DNA of 13,980 nt from an uncultured Altererythrobacter sp. (lineage in GTDB: Bacteria > Pseudomonadota > Alphaproteobacteria > Sphingomonadales > Sphingomonadaceae). Where the stretch lies: contig CAMPIA010000015.1 in NCBI GenBank assembly GCA_946886175.1, positions 1 to 13,980 on the forward strand, read 5' to 3'. The translations under genes and the position numbers were made by a program. Below the pieces are notes generated by a model, which searched no databases, was not told the origin of the DNA, and saw only the letters and a program-made list of their open reading frames with translations. Shown in pieces: positions 1 to 5,828 of this stretch. Position 1 is the first letter of the stretch; every line of letters starts with the position of its first letter.

Positions 1-198
1 CATTGGGACGAGCGGGAGGAGCGCTTCGTCGGCGTGGCCGAATGGCCCGACCGCGCGACCTGGCAGGCGGCGTTCGACGCGAAGATGGCCTACGACGAAC
101 CCGCGACCCGCCGCGCCTTCGTCGATGCCGTGGCCGACGCCGCCGACGAACCGCTGCTGCTGCTGGAGGTGACCGACGACCTGCTCGGGCGCGGCTGA
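1..198 (+). CDS. C-terminal end of an unidentified protein (5' end off the window)
   Basis: An open frame enters from the left edge in frame 1 and ends at TGA 196-198, giving the last 65 residues of a protein. The peptide begins HWDEREERFVGVAEW and ends in an acidic, leucine-rich tail (LLLLEVTDDLLGRG). The pattern 'VAEWPDRATWQAAF' followed by a helix and a terminal beta-strand resembles the end of a small alpha/beta-barrel (dimeric ferredoxin-like, ABM-type) domain, but this is only an impression from the fragment and no catalytic motif is visible. Codon use is GC-rich at third positions, as in its neighbours, which supports real coding. The next gene starts 52 nt downstream on the same strand. 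Confidence 0.6.
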   Translation, partial: HWDEREERFVGVAEWPDRATWQAAFDAKMAYDEPATRRAFVDAVADAADEPLLLLEVTDDLLGRG

Positions 199-250
199 GG
201 CTCGGAACGCCTGGCGCCGTCTGGCCATTGAACCGGCAGGAGGAAGCATC

Positions 251-670
251 ATGACCAGACCCGTCGCCGCGCTCGCCGCCCTTGGCCTGTCGCTCGCCGC
301 CTGCGCCCCAATGGAGGACGGCGCAGGTTGGTCCGACAGGCCGGCCGCTTCCGAGGGGCGAAGCTGCTTCTCGCCGCGCATGGTCAGCGGCTTCCGCGAG
401 GCGCCCGACAGCGCGAACGGGGCCGAGCAGGTCTATATCGATGTCGGCGCGAACGACACCTACCTGTTCGAGACGTTCGGCGGCTGCCCCGATCTCGATT
501 TCACCTGGCGCATCGGGCTCGATCAGCGAATCCCGGGCATGATCTGCGATGGCCTCGATGTCGATCTCATCGTTCCCGACACCGCGCTCGGCACCCGAAG
601 CTGCCCGGTGCGGATGGTCCGCAAGCTGGCCGAGGGCGAGGATGGCGCCCGGCGGAGTGGCCGCGATTAG
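251..670 (+). CDS. Small lipoprotein, DUF6491-like
   Basis: A 139-aa secreted lipoprotein of unknown function. The signal peptide MTRPVAALAALGLSLAAC ends in the lipobox LAAC, so Cys18 should be lipidated and the protein anchored in the cell envelope. The mature part has four more cysteines (about 39, 79, 99 and 118) in an all-beta pattern: a 'CFSPRMVSGF' segment, then 'QVYIDVGANDTYLFETFGGCPDLDF', then two Cys-containing strands. This spacing matches the DUF6491 lipoproteins common in Sphingomonadales, whose role is not known. The start is set by AGGAGGA about 6 nt upstream. The last residues (GEDGARRSGRD) are charged and look disordered. A short palindrome (671-686) follows the stop directly. 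Family assignment is from memory of the motif pattern. Confidence 0.8.
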   Translation: MTRPVAALAALGLSLAACAPMEDGAGWSDRPAASEGRSCFSPRMVSGFREAPDSANGAEQVYIDVGANDTYLFETFGGCPDLDFTWRIGLDQRIPGMICDGLDVDLIVPDTALGTRSCPVRMVRKLAEGEDGARRSGRD

Positions 671-686
671 GCTTTCGGCCGAAGGC
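671..686 (+). terminator. Short palindrome just after the lipoprotein stop codon
   Basis: GCTTTCGGCCGAAGGC can fold as a 6-bp stem (one T-G wobble) with a GGCC loop, starting on the base after the lipoprotein stop. No T-run follows, so it is at best a weak or Rho-assisted transcript end. Confidence 0.25.
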
Positions 687-877
687 GTGCTACATGCGCC
701 GGGCTGACGTCGAAATTTGCGACGGACTTCGGCTTTTGACGACCGCCGCTTGCTCCCTCCCTCGTGGACGGAGCCCCGGCGCAAACCAGACGGCGACTTC
801 CTTTCATCTGACGACCCGACGCACGACCTTCACGCATGTTGCGCGGAGGCAAGATCGTTTCTTGAAAGGAAACACTC
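687..877 (+). promoter_or_regulatory. Leader and presumed promoter region of the cold-shock gene
   Basis: About 190 nt without a supported gene separate the lipoprotein from the cold-shock gene, a length typical of cold-shock mRNA leaders. Visible elements are an interrupted palindrome GTCGAAATTTGCGAC (709-723), a TTGACG hexamer at about 736-741 without a convincing -10 partner, and a small hairpin at 850-864 (CAAGA, loop TCGTT, TCTTG) immediately before the ribosome-binding site GAAAGGAAA. A hairpin adjoining the Shine-Dalgarno fits post-transcriptional, temperature-responsive control, but this is inference from position. Confidence 0.35.
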
Positions 878-1090
878 ATGGCCAAGACTGGCACCGTAAA
901 GTTCTTCAACGCCGACAAGGGCTACGGCTTCATCCAGCCCGACGACGGCTCGGCCGACAGCTTCGTCCACATCACCGCCGTGCAGGCGGCGGGCATGCAG
1001 TCCCTCGATAAGGACCAGCGCCTCAACTACGACGTCGAGCAGGGCCGCAACGGCAAGGAAAGCGCCATCAACCTTTCGGCGGCCGACTGA
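878..1090 (+). CDS. Cold-shock protein, CspA family
   Basis: A complete 70-aa single cold-shock domain, the usual length for the family. These proteins bind single-stranded RNA and DNA in the cytoplasm and act as RNA chaperones and antiterminators. The two RNA-binding motifs are present: RNP1 as KGYGFI (residues 14-19) and RNP2 as FVHI (29-32), after the hallmark N-terminal GTVKFFN. The start follows GAAAGGAAA with good spacing. The gene has its own long leader (from about 687) with a hairpin beside the ribosome-binding site, and an 11-bp GC-rich hairpin (1104-1138) follows the stop, so it is probably a one-gene transcript or one with partial read-through into the 74-aa gene. I cannot tell from sequence whether it is cold-induced or constitutive, so no paralogue symbol is given. 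Confidence 0.97.
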   Translation: MAKTGTVKFFNADKGYGFIQPDDGSADSFVHITAVQAAGMQSLDKDQRLNYDVEQGRNGKESAINLSAAD

Positions 1091-1103
1091 ATGATCCCGC
1101 TCG

Positions 1104-1138
1104 GCCGGGCGCGCGCCCTCAACGGTGGCGCGCCCGGC
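1104..1138 (+). terminator. 11-bp perfect hairpin behind the cold-shock gene
   Basis: GCCGGGCGCGC (1104-1114) is the exact reverse complement of GCGCGCCCGGC (1128-1138), with a 13-nt loop. It begins 13 nt after the cold-shock stop and ends 26 nt before the next ATG. No T-run follows, so it may stabilise the 3' end or attenuate rather than act as a classical intrinsic terminator. Confidence 0.5.
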
Positions 1139-1164
1139 GGGGCGGCGTCTCAGGAGCGGACGCG

Positions 1165-1389
1165 ATGAGCCAGACTTTCGAATTCTACGACGCGCGCGCC
1201 CGCGAATCCGCCGCCGAGGCGCGAGCCGCGGTGCTGGACAACGTGCGCATGCGGGCCTTGCGGTCCGAAGCGACCTGGCGTGCGCTGGCCAACCAGGCGC
1301 GCGCAGTCGCGGTCGAGCGCGCCAAGGTCGAGCACGAAAAGGCCGCACGCCGCGCCGAACAAGCCTTCGACGACGAAAACGCGGCCTGA
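1165..1389 (+). CDS. Small charged helical protein of unknown function (74 aa)
   Basis: I do not recognise this family. The 74-aa product (MSQTFEFYDARARESAAEAR...) is rich in Ala, Arg and Glu and has no membrane segment or cysteine. From about residue 10 to 70 it is predicted by eye to be nearly continuous amphipathic helix, with spacing that could form a coiled coil. An AGGAGCG element precedes the ATG by about 8 nt, and third-position GC is high, supporting real coding. It lies 75 nt after the cold-shock gene, separated from it by the 1104-1138 hairpin, and converges on the PRC-barrel lipoprotein gene 22 nt further on. A cytoplasmic location is likely, and nothing in it points to an enzymatic activity. 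Confidence 0.7.
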   Translation: MSQTFEFYDARARESAAEARAAVLDNVRMRALRSEATWRALANQARAVAVERAKVEHEKAARRAEQAFDDENAA

Positions 1390-1400
1390 TCGCTGCGTTG

Positions 1401-1422
1401 CGGCGCGGGGCTTACTGCGCCG
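1401..1422. terminator. GC hairpin at the convergent junction 74-aa gene / PRC lipoprotein
   Basis: CGGCGC (1401-1406) pairs with GCGCCG (1417-1422) across a 10-nt loop. It sits between the stop of the plus-strand gene (1389) and the stop of the minus-strand gene (1412-1414), the place for a shared two-way transcript end. No T-run is present on either side. Confidence 0.3.
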
Positions 1423-1888
1423 GGATCGGCTCGGCTGCCGGGGCACCGCCGGCGGGCGTCATCTTGGCGTCCGGAAGCGCTTCGATATCGGCGGCGGTCA
1501 TCGTCGCCTGAAGATCGATGTCGTCGCCGGCCGCCCTGGTCGTGAGGCCGTCGAGCGGAACCACAACATAGCGGTCGGGATTGCTGTCCTCCACCTCGAT
1601 CAGCAGGCCATCTACCGCGCCACCCGAACTGCGCCGAACCTGCTCGACGTCGCCGAGATCGGTGCCGTCGGCCGCGACGATTTCGGCATCGAGCAATTGC
1701 GCTTCGGTCAACCCGAGCGCCGCGATCGCGCCGCCTGCGGCCACCGCGCTTGCTTCCGCTTGCTGCTCGACCCGGTCTTCGATCGCGTCCTCCTCGCGCT
1801 CGGCTTGCGAATCGCAGGCCGCGAGCGCGGCGCAGGCGAGCGGGAGTATGGCGTAGCGGGCAATGGTCGTCATAATGTGAATCCTCAT
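1412..1888 (-). CDS. Lipoprotein with a PRC-barrel domain
   Basis: A 158-aa envelope lipoprotein. The signal sequence ends in LAAC, making Cys25 the lipidation site. After an acidic and alanine-rich linker (about 26-62), residues 65-140 look like a PRC-barrel: 'LLDAEIVAADGTDLGDVEQV' , a central strand 'AVDGLLIEVED' and 'RYVVVPLDGL'. PRC-barrels are small beta domains found in RimM and in photosynthetic reaction centre H subunits; secreted versions in alphaproteobacteria have no established function. Start choice is uncertain: the ATG at 1888 has AGGAG 10 nt upstream, while an in-frame ATG at 1873 has GAGGA 8 nt upstream and gives a 20-aa signal peptide of more typical size. It is divergent from the next lipoprotein gene, with about 87 nt between them for both promoters. 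Confidence 0.85.
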   Translation of the reverse strand: MRIHIMTTIARYAILPLACAALAACDSQAEREEDAIEDRVEQQAEASAVAAGGAIAALGLTEAQLLDAEIVAADGTDLGDVEQVRRSSGGAVDGLLIEVEDSNPDRYVVVPLDGLTTRAAGDDIDLQATMTAADIEALPDAKMTPAGGAPAAEPIPAQ

Positions 1889-1975
1889 TTCTTCGGGTCT
1901 CCTGCGTCAATCCGCCGATCGGAAGGCGGTTCCGCGCGCTGGCCTTCGCACGCGGAAAATCGTAACACGCGGGCC

Positions 1976-2419
1976 ATGATCAGCCCCCGCATCATCGCCG
2001 CATCCGCGCTTTTCGCCCTCGCCGCATGCCAGTCCGGGCCGGAAGGGCCCGCGGGTACCACGCGCGAGAGCCCGGGCGAGGCATTCTCCGCCATCGGGCC
2101 GAAGGAGACGATCAAGTTCGTCGGCACCGAGCCGTTCTGGGGCGGCGAGGCGGCAACCGGCTCGCTGACTTACTCGACGCCCGAGAACCAGGATGGGACG
2201 ACCATCGCGGTCGAGCGCTTCGCCGGTAACAACGGGCTCGGGTTCTCGGGCACGCTCGACGGGAAGACGTTCGACATGACAGTGACGCCGGGCGAATGCT
2301 CGGACGGGATGAGCGACCGAACCTACCCGTTCACGGTAACGCTGAAGATCGGCCCAGAGCAGCGCAACGGCTGCGCCTGGACCGAACGCACGCCGTTCAG
2401 CGGGCCGAAGCACCCCTGA
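1976..2419 (+). CDS. Lipoprotein, COG3650-like
   Basis: A 147-aa predicted lipoprotein: MISPRIIAASALFALAAC carries the lipobox LAAC with Cys18 as the acylated residue. After a flexible Gly/Pro/Glu-rich linker, the folded part starts with 'FVGTEPFWGGE' and has the signature 'CSDGMSDRTYPF' and the closing 'GCAW'. The GTEPFW, MSDRxYPF and GCA motifs are those of the COG3650 family of uncharacterised envelope proteins, often found joined to or beside META/HslJ-type domains. The two cysteines in these motifs may form a disulfide in the periplasm. The reading frame stays open far upstream, but 1976 is the only start that yields a signal peptide. The 3' end overlaps the convergent DUF962 gene by 23 nt (2397-2419), so the two share terminal coding sequence. 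Confidence 0.85.
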   Translation: MISPRIIAASALFALAACQSGPEGPAGTTRESPGEAFSAIGPKETIKFVGTEPFWGGEAATGSLTYSTPENQDGTTIAVERFAGNNGLGFSGTLDGKTFDMTVTPGECSDGMSDRTYPFTVTLKIGPEQRNGCAWTERTPFSGPKHP

Positions 2420-2741
2420 CGCCGGCGGCTTCGAGCTCGGGCCCGATCCGCCTGGTCAGCCACAGCCACCACATCCTGAAGTCGGCCGCGAGGCTCCACA
2501 GCGGATAAGTGAAGGTGGCGGGCCGGTTCTTTTCGACCGCGAAGTGCGCGACCCAGGCGAAGAAATATCCCGCCACCGGGAGCGCCAGCAGCCACCAGTA
2601 GCGCCCGGTCGCGACGGCAAACATCGCGATCGCCACCACCAGCGACGTTCCGATGTAGTGCAGCGCGCGGGTTCGCGGCCTCGAATGCTCGCGCAGGTAG
2701 AACGGCCAGAACTCGGCGAAGGTGGTGTAGGCGCGCGGCAT
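2397..2741 (-). CDS. DUF962 / Mpo1-like membrane protein
   Basis: A 114-aa polytopic membrane protein. The N-terminus 'FAEFWPFYLREHSRPRTRALHY' and the later 'AWVAHFAVEKNRPATFTYPLW' are the DUF962 signatures. Hydrophobic spans lie at about 30-46 and 48-66, with a third, aromatic one at 83-97. The conserved histidines (His19, His28, His66) correspond to those proposed to bind iron in yeast Mpo1, a dioxygenase in alpha-oxidation of 2-hydroxy fatty acids; whether short bacterial homologues do the same is not known. It follows the S41 protease gene by 12 nt, and its Shine-Dalgarno (AGGAG) is formed by the protease stop codon TAG and the bases after it, so translation is probably coupled. The 3' end overlaps the COG3650-like gene. 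Confidence 0.9.
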   Translation of the reverse strand: MPRAYTTFAEFWPFYLREHSRPRTRALHYIGTSLVVAIAMFAVATGRYWWLLALPVAGYFFAWVAHFAVEKNRPATFTYPLWSLAADFRMWWLWLTRRIGPELEAAGVRGASAR

Positions 2742-2753
2742 TGGCGGCGTCTC

Positions 2754-4217
2754 CTAGAACAGTCCGGGCACCTCGCGCTGCGCGGGGGTCGGGGTCATCG
2801 GCTGGAGCAGTTCGCGGCGCGAGGTGATCGCGCGGCTGGTCGGATCGCGCCGCATCGCGGTGGCGTCGCGGCCGCTGATCGGGCTGCACACACTCGCGCC
2901 GCCGCGCAGAAACGCAAGCGCCTGCGCCACCGAGGCTTCGTTCGGATCGCCCAGCTGGGTGAAGATATCGTCGTCCGCGCGACAGGTGACGGGTACCACG
3001 CTCGCGAGCCCGGTGAAGTATTCGCCCTGCCGATCCGCGTTCTCGGTCTTGAACGTGACCGCGCGCAGCCGGTCGTCGCACTCCTTCTTATCGAACCCGA
3101 ACTGGCCGACGGGTTTGCCGAAGGTGTTGGTCCCGACCAGCGCCATGTCGGTGTCGAGGTAGGGAATGAACGCATTGGTGACGAGCTCGCTTGCCGAGGC
3201 AGTGCCGCCCGTGCCGATGAACGCGATCTTGGTCGCGGTGATCGCCTGCGCTTGCGTGCCGAACAGGTCGGTTTCGTTCTCGTTCGATTTGGAAGGTCGA
3301 TACGCCGTGTAGCTGAACACCTGTCCGGCGTAGTTGCGACCCATGAGGTCGCCCATCAGTTCGGCGATGCGGACGAGCCCGCCGCCGTTGTAGCGGAAGT
3401 CGACGATCACTTCGGTCACGCCCTGCTGGCGGAAATCGTCGAACGCTGCGCGCAAGTCGGGTTCGGCGGTGTCGATGAAGGTGCGCAGGTTGACGTAACC
3501 GACCTTCTTCCCGCCGTCGTCGATGATCTTGGCGCCGTAGCGGTCGGAGATCGGATCGAGATCGAATTCGGCCTTGGTGACCGTGATCTGGCGCTCGGCG
3601 CCGCCGACCTCTCGGATACGGAACACGCGCTGGACACCCGGGTCGGACGGCCCGAGCGCATTGATAACCGCCTGAGTCCCGCCCGAGGCCATCAACGACG
3701 AGATCGTCTGGAGCGAGGATGCGTTGGGGCCGACCGACAGGAGTTCGACCCCGCGATCAAGGCCCTGCGGTAGACCCGGGCCACCCTCCAGCCCCTCGAT
3801 CACGAACACGCGGTTCGCGCCGGTATCGTAACCCAGGCGGATGCCGAAACCGGCGCTGGATCCCGAATTGAAGAACGCGTTCTCCTCCTCGATCGAGGTG
3901 ATGTAGGTGAAGAAGCGGTCCTTCGATTGCGCGCGCGCGGGCGCTACCAGCGCGTCGATATAGCTTTGGACATCGTTGAAGTTGCCCTTGTCGACGGTGG
4001 TGTCGAGCAAGTCGGGGAACAGATACCATTCGTTGAGCACCGCGCGCACGAAGTCCTGCCGTGCCGACACCGAACAGGCCGAGGAGCTCGGCGGCGTGGG
4101 CGTGGGTGTGCCGCCGATCGGACCGCCACCATCGCCGGAATTGCCTCCGCCTCCACCTCCGCATGCGGCAAGAGACCCCGCCAAAACGATGCTGAGCGGC
4201 GTGCGACCGATACCCAT
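2754..4217 (-). CDS. S41 family (C-terminal-processing type) serine protease, lipoprotein
   Basis: A 487-aa secreted peptidase. The lipobox LAAC places the lipid on Cys19, followed by a run of glycines and a Pro/Thr/Ser linker to about residue 46 that would hold the enzyme away from the membrane. An N-terminal helical part (50-115) precedes a PDZ-like region (about 120-215, 'SAGFGIRLGY', 'GLDRGVELLSVG') and the S41 core (about 235-420). The catalytic serine is in 'GTASASE' (Ser343), and the general-base lysine is in 'NTFGKPVGQ' (Lys368). The 25-residue spacing equals that of plant D1-processing protease CtpA as I recall it. 'VDFRYNGGG' (272-280) is the typical core strand and turn. The C-terminal part has four cysteines (380, 422, 444 and one at 48 in the linker) that may form disulfides. 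It likely degrades or trims periplasmic proteins. A GGGGGGAG element precedes the ATG, and the DUF962 gene is coupled downstream. Confidence 0.93.
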   Translation of the reverse strand: MGIGRTPLSIVLAGSLAACGGGGGGNSGDGGGPIGGTPTPTPPSSSACSVSARQDFVRAVLNEWYLFPDLLDTTVDKGNFNDVQSYIDALVAPARAQSKDRFFTYITSIEEENAFFNSGSSAGFGIRLGYDTGANRVFVIEGLEGGPGLPQGLDRGVELLSVGPNASSLQTISSLMASGGTQAVINALGPSDPGVQRVFRIREVGGAERQITVTKAEFDLDPISDRYGAKIIDDGGKKVGYVNLRTFIDTAEPDLRAAFDDFRQQGVTEVIVDFRYNGGGLVRIAELMGDLMGRNYAGQVFSYTAYRPSKSNENETDLFGTQAQAITATKIAFIGTGGTASASELVTNAFIPYLDTDMALVGTNTFGKPVGQFGFDKKECDDRLRAVTFKTENADRQGEYFTGLASVVPVTCRADDDIFTQLGDPNEASVAQALAFLRGGASVCSPISGRDATAMRRDPTSRAITSRRELLQPMTPTPAQREVPGLF

Positions 4218-4462
4218 ATTACTCCCCCCCGACCCAAACTTACTCGCCGAGAATCCGTCGTTCCGGCGGCCCCGAAGATGCCTTCGGTGCGCGGTCCGGG
4301 CAAGGCGGATGGCCCGAACCCGGTGAAAATACCTGATTTCAGCGATAAATCGGCGCCCAAAAGGCGTCTCATCGGTGGAAAACCCTCCATTTGCCCCGCG
4401 TCGCCCTCGCGAGAGACCGCGGTTGCCCCTAGATTGCCTGGCCAGAAACCACAGGAGTTCGA
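4218..4462. promoter_or_regulatory. Divergent intergenic region between the S41 protease and PEBP genes
   Basis: This 245-nt stretch must hold the promoters of both outward-facing genes. I see no supportable gene in it. It is locally less GC-rich around 4325-4390. Small inverted repeats include CCGAAG-ATGC-CTTCGG (4272-4287), GATTT/AAATC (4335-4351) and GGCGCC-CAAAA-GGCGTC (4352-4368, one wobble). A TAGATT at 4430-4435 could be a -10 element for the PEBP gene, but no matching -35 is evident. None of these elements is strong enough to name a regulator. Confidence 0.35.
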
Positions 4463-5065
4463 ATGCCCGATACTGTCCCTTCCTGGCTTGCCGGAGCGCT
4501 CAAGGGCTCGGGTCCGGGTGATGGACGATTGGTCGTTGCGGGCCTTGGCGACGAGCGCGGCATGGGCCGGGGCGGTTTCGCGCTGTCGAGCCCCGCGTTC
4601 GCCGACGGCGACGAGCTCGATCCATGCTTCACGGCCGACGAGGACGATGCCGTCGCGCCGCCGCTCGAGTGGACCGCGCCGCCGCCCGGTGCGATGGAAC
4701 TGGTGCTGGTGGTCGAGGATGCCGACGCGCCCGGCGACGAGCCCGTGTGCCACTGGCTCGTCTGGGGTCTTCCCGCGCAACGCGCCAAGCTGCTCGAAGG
4801 TGAGACGCCGCCGCGCGTCGGCAAGAACGCGCATCGCAATTCCGAGTGGCTCCTGCCGGAACCGCCGCGCGAGGATGGCGCGCACCGCTACGTTTTCCAG
4901 CTCTTCGCGCTCGACCTGCCGCTCACGCTGATGCCCGGTGCGGGCCGTGAGGAGCTGGTCGCGGCAATGAAGGACCACGTCGTCGCGACCGCCGTGCTGA
5001 CGGGAACATACAAGCGCCAGCCGGAGGATGCCGAGGAAGGCGCTTTGGGCAACGATTTCGTTTAA
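4463..5065 (+). CDS. PEBP family protein (YbhB/YbcL, Raf-kinase-inhibitor-like)
   Basis: A 200-aa cytoplasmic protein of the phosphatidylethanolamine-binding protein superfamily. The diagnostic ligand-pocket motifs are present: 'VVEDADAP' (83-90, the DxDxP motif), 'VCHWLVWGLP' (95-104) and 'GAHRYVFQLFALD' (139-151). The first 38 residues ('MPDTVPSWLAGAL...') are longer than in YbhB and show no signal peptide, so the protein should stay in the cytoplasm. Bacterial PEBPs bind small anions or phospho-ligands and have no settled function. AGGAG lies 7 nt before the ATG. The SWIB-domain gene starts 34 nt after its stop on the same strand, so the two may be co-transcribed, although the SWIB gene has its own strong ribosome-binding site. 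Confidence 0.93.
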   Translation: MPDTVPSWLAGALKGSGPGDGRLVVAGLGDERGMGRGGFALSSPAFADGDELDPCFTADEDDAVAPPLEWTAPPPGAMELVLVVEDADAPGDEPVCHWLVWGLPAQRAKLLEGETPPRVGKNAHRNSEWLLPEPPREDGAHRYVFQLFALDLPLTLMPGAGREELVAAMKDHVVATAVLTGTYKRQPEDAEEGALGNDFV

Positions 5066-5099
5066 CAACAACACGTCAAGACCAGGAAAGGAACTAAAA

Positions 5100-5351
5100 A
5101 TGGCTGGCAAGAACAATGCGCTGCAAAAGCCGGTGACTGTTTCACCGGACCTCGAGAACGTCGTGGGCAAGGGGCCGATGACCCGTGCCCAGGTCACCTC
5201 GAAGGTGTGGGACTACATCAAGGCCAACAGCCTGCAGGATTCGAAGGACAAGCGGATGATCAATCCCGACGCCAAGCTCGGCGCGGTGATTGGGAAAGAT
5301 CAGATCTCGATGTTCAAGATGACCGCCGCGGTGTCCAAGCACCTCAGCTAA
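5100..5351 (+). CDS. SWIB/MDM2-domain miniprotein
   Basis: An 83-aa protein that is almost entirely one SWIB/MDM2 fold (about residues 10-82): 'VTVSPDLENVVG', 'MTRAQVTSKVWDYIKANSLQD', 'KRMINPDAKLGAVIG' and 'QISMFKMTAAVSKHL' follow the family's order of helices. In eukaryotes the domain is part of BAF60/SWI-SNF subunits and MDM2; in bacteria it occurs in chlamydial topoisomerase I and as stand-alone proteins in several alphaproteobacteria, probably acting in chromosome structure or transcription. Net positive charge from many lysines fits nucleic-acid association. The start at 5100 is chosen because AGGAAAGGA precedes it and the extra upstream residues from 5028 would lie inside the PEBP gene. 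The stop overlaps the convergent DoxX gene by 8 nt, and a large hairpin begins 7 nt after the stop. Confidence 0.92.
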   Translation: MAGKNNALQKPVTVSPDLENVVGKGPMTRAQVTSKVWDYIKANSLQDSKDKRMINPDAKLGAVIGKDQISMFKMTAAVSKHLS

Positions 5352-5757
5352 GGGATTTCCGGCGGCGGAACGGCCAGTCCGTGACGCCGCCGGCCCATAG
5401 CGCGAGCCACACCAGCAGTGGCTGCGCGAACATGCGGGGCACGTGATAGGCGAGGCCCCAGCCGCCCTCGGCGCGCGCCATATCCATGGCGAAGTGATTG
5501 ATGTTTGCGGGAAACACGCACACCGCATAGCTCGCGAGGCCAATTCCGGCGGCACGCCTGAGCTTGGCCGACCAGGGCTGCGTCAGTCCCATGGCGCCGA
5601 GAATCTCAGCCACACCCGTCCACAATACGATCGCATCGTGCGCGGGCGCCCAGATGGGCATGATCGTCAGGAATGGTCCGGGATCGGTCAGGTGTTTGTA
5701 GCCGGCAAAGGCATAGAACACCGCGAGCAGCCAGCGCATGATGGCGCGCCAGCTCAT
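5344..5757 (-). CDS. DoxX-like integral membrane protein
   Basis: A 137-aa protein with four predicted membrane helices (about 5-21, 42-58, 66-86 and 103-122). The opening 'RWLLAVFYAFAGYKHLTDPGPFLTIMP' and the 'AEILGAMGL' segment are typical of the DoxX/COG4270 family. The family name comes from a subunit of an archaeal terminal quinol oxidase, but most bacterial members have no proven role; links to quinone or thiol redox stress are reported for some. I place the start at 5757 because AAAGG lies 6 nt upstream. An in-frame ATG at 5814 would add 19 hydrophilic residues and lacks a ribosome-binding site. The C-terminal tail (WPFRRRKSLS) is basic, consistent with a cytoplasmic end, and is encoded by the hairpin at 5359-5393. 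Confidence 0.85.
   Translation of the reverse strand: MSWRAIMRWLLAVFYAFAGYKHLTDPGPFLTIMPIWAPAHDAIVLWTGVAEILGAMGLTQPWSAKLRRAAGIGLASYAVCVFPANINHFAMDMARAEGGWGLAYHVPRMFAQPLLVWLALWAGGVTDWPFRRRKSLS
5359..5393 (+). terminator. Two-part hairpin with a G-A/G-A internal loop at the SWIB/DoxX junction
   Basis: Starting 7 nt after the SWIB stop, CCGGCGGCG (5359-5367) pairs exactly with CGCCGCCGG (5385-5393). Inside it ACGG (5370-5373) pairs with CCGT (5379-5382) around a CCAGT loop. The two stems are separated by GA facing GA, which in the plus-strand RNA can form tandem sheared G-A pairs and make the stem nearly continuous. No T-run follows. It is a likely 3' end or stability element for the SWIB transcript, encoded inside the last codons of doxX. 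Confidence 0.55.
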
Positions 5758-5828
5758 CGAAAGCCTTTCATAACGGGAGCGGCCGGCACGAGGTTGGTTC
5801 GTCGCATCCGCCATGGCATAGGGCGGCA

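Noticed and set aside
2544..3773. Long plus-strand open frame (409 codons) opposite the S41 protease
   Set aside because: It is antisense to a gene with a full catalytic dyad and lipobox; the translation is Arg/Asp/Gly-rich without motifs, as expected for the shadow frame in GC-rich DNA.
4126..4160. Repeat-like run of Gly codons in the protease gene
   Set aside because: It is a low-complexity linker after the lipid-bearing Cys, common in this lipoprotein group, not a mobile or regulatory repeat.
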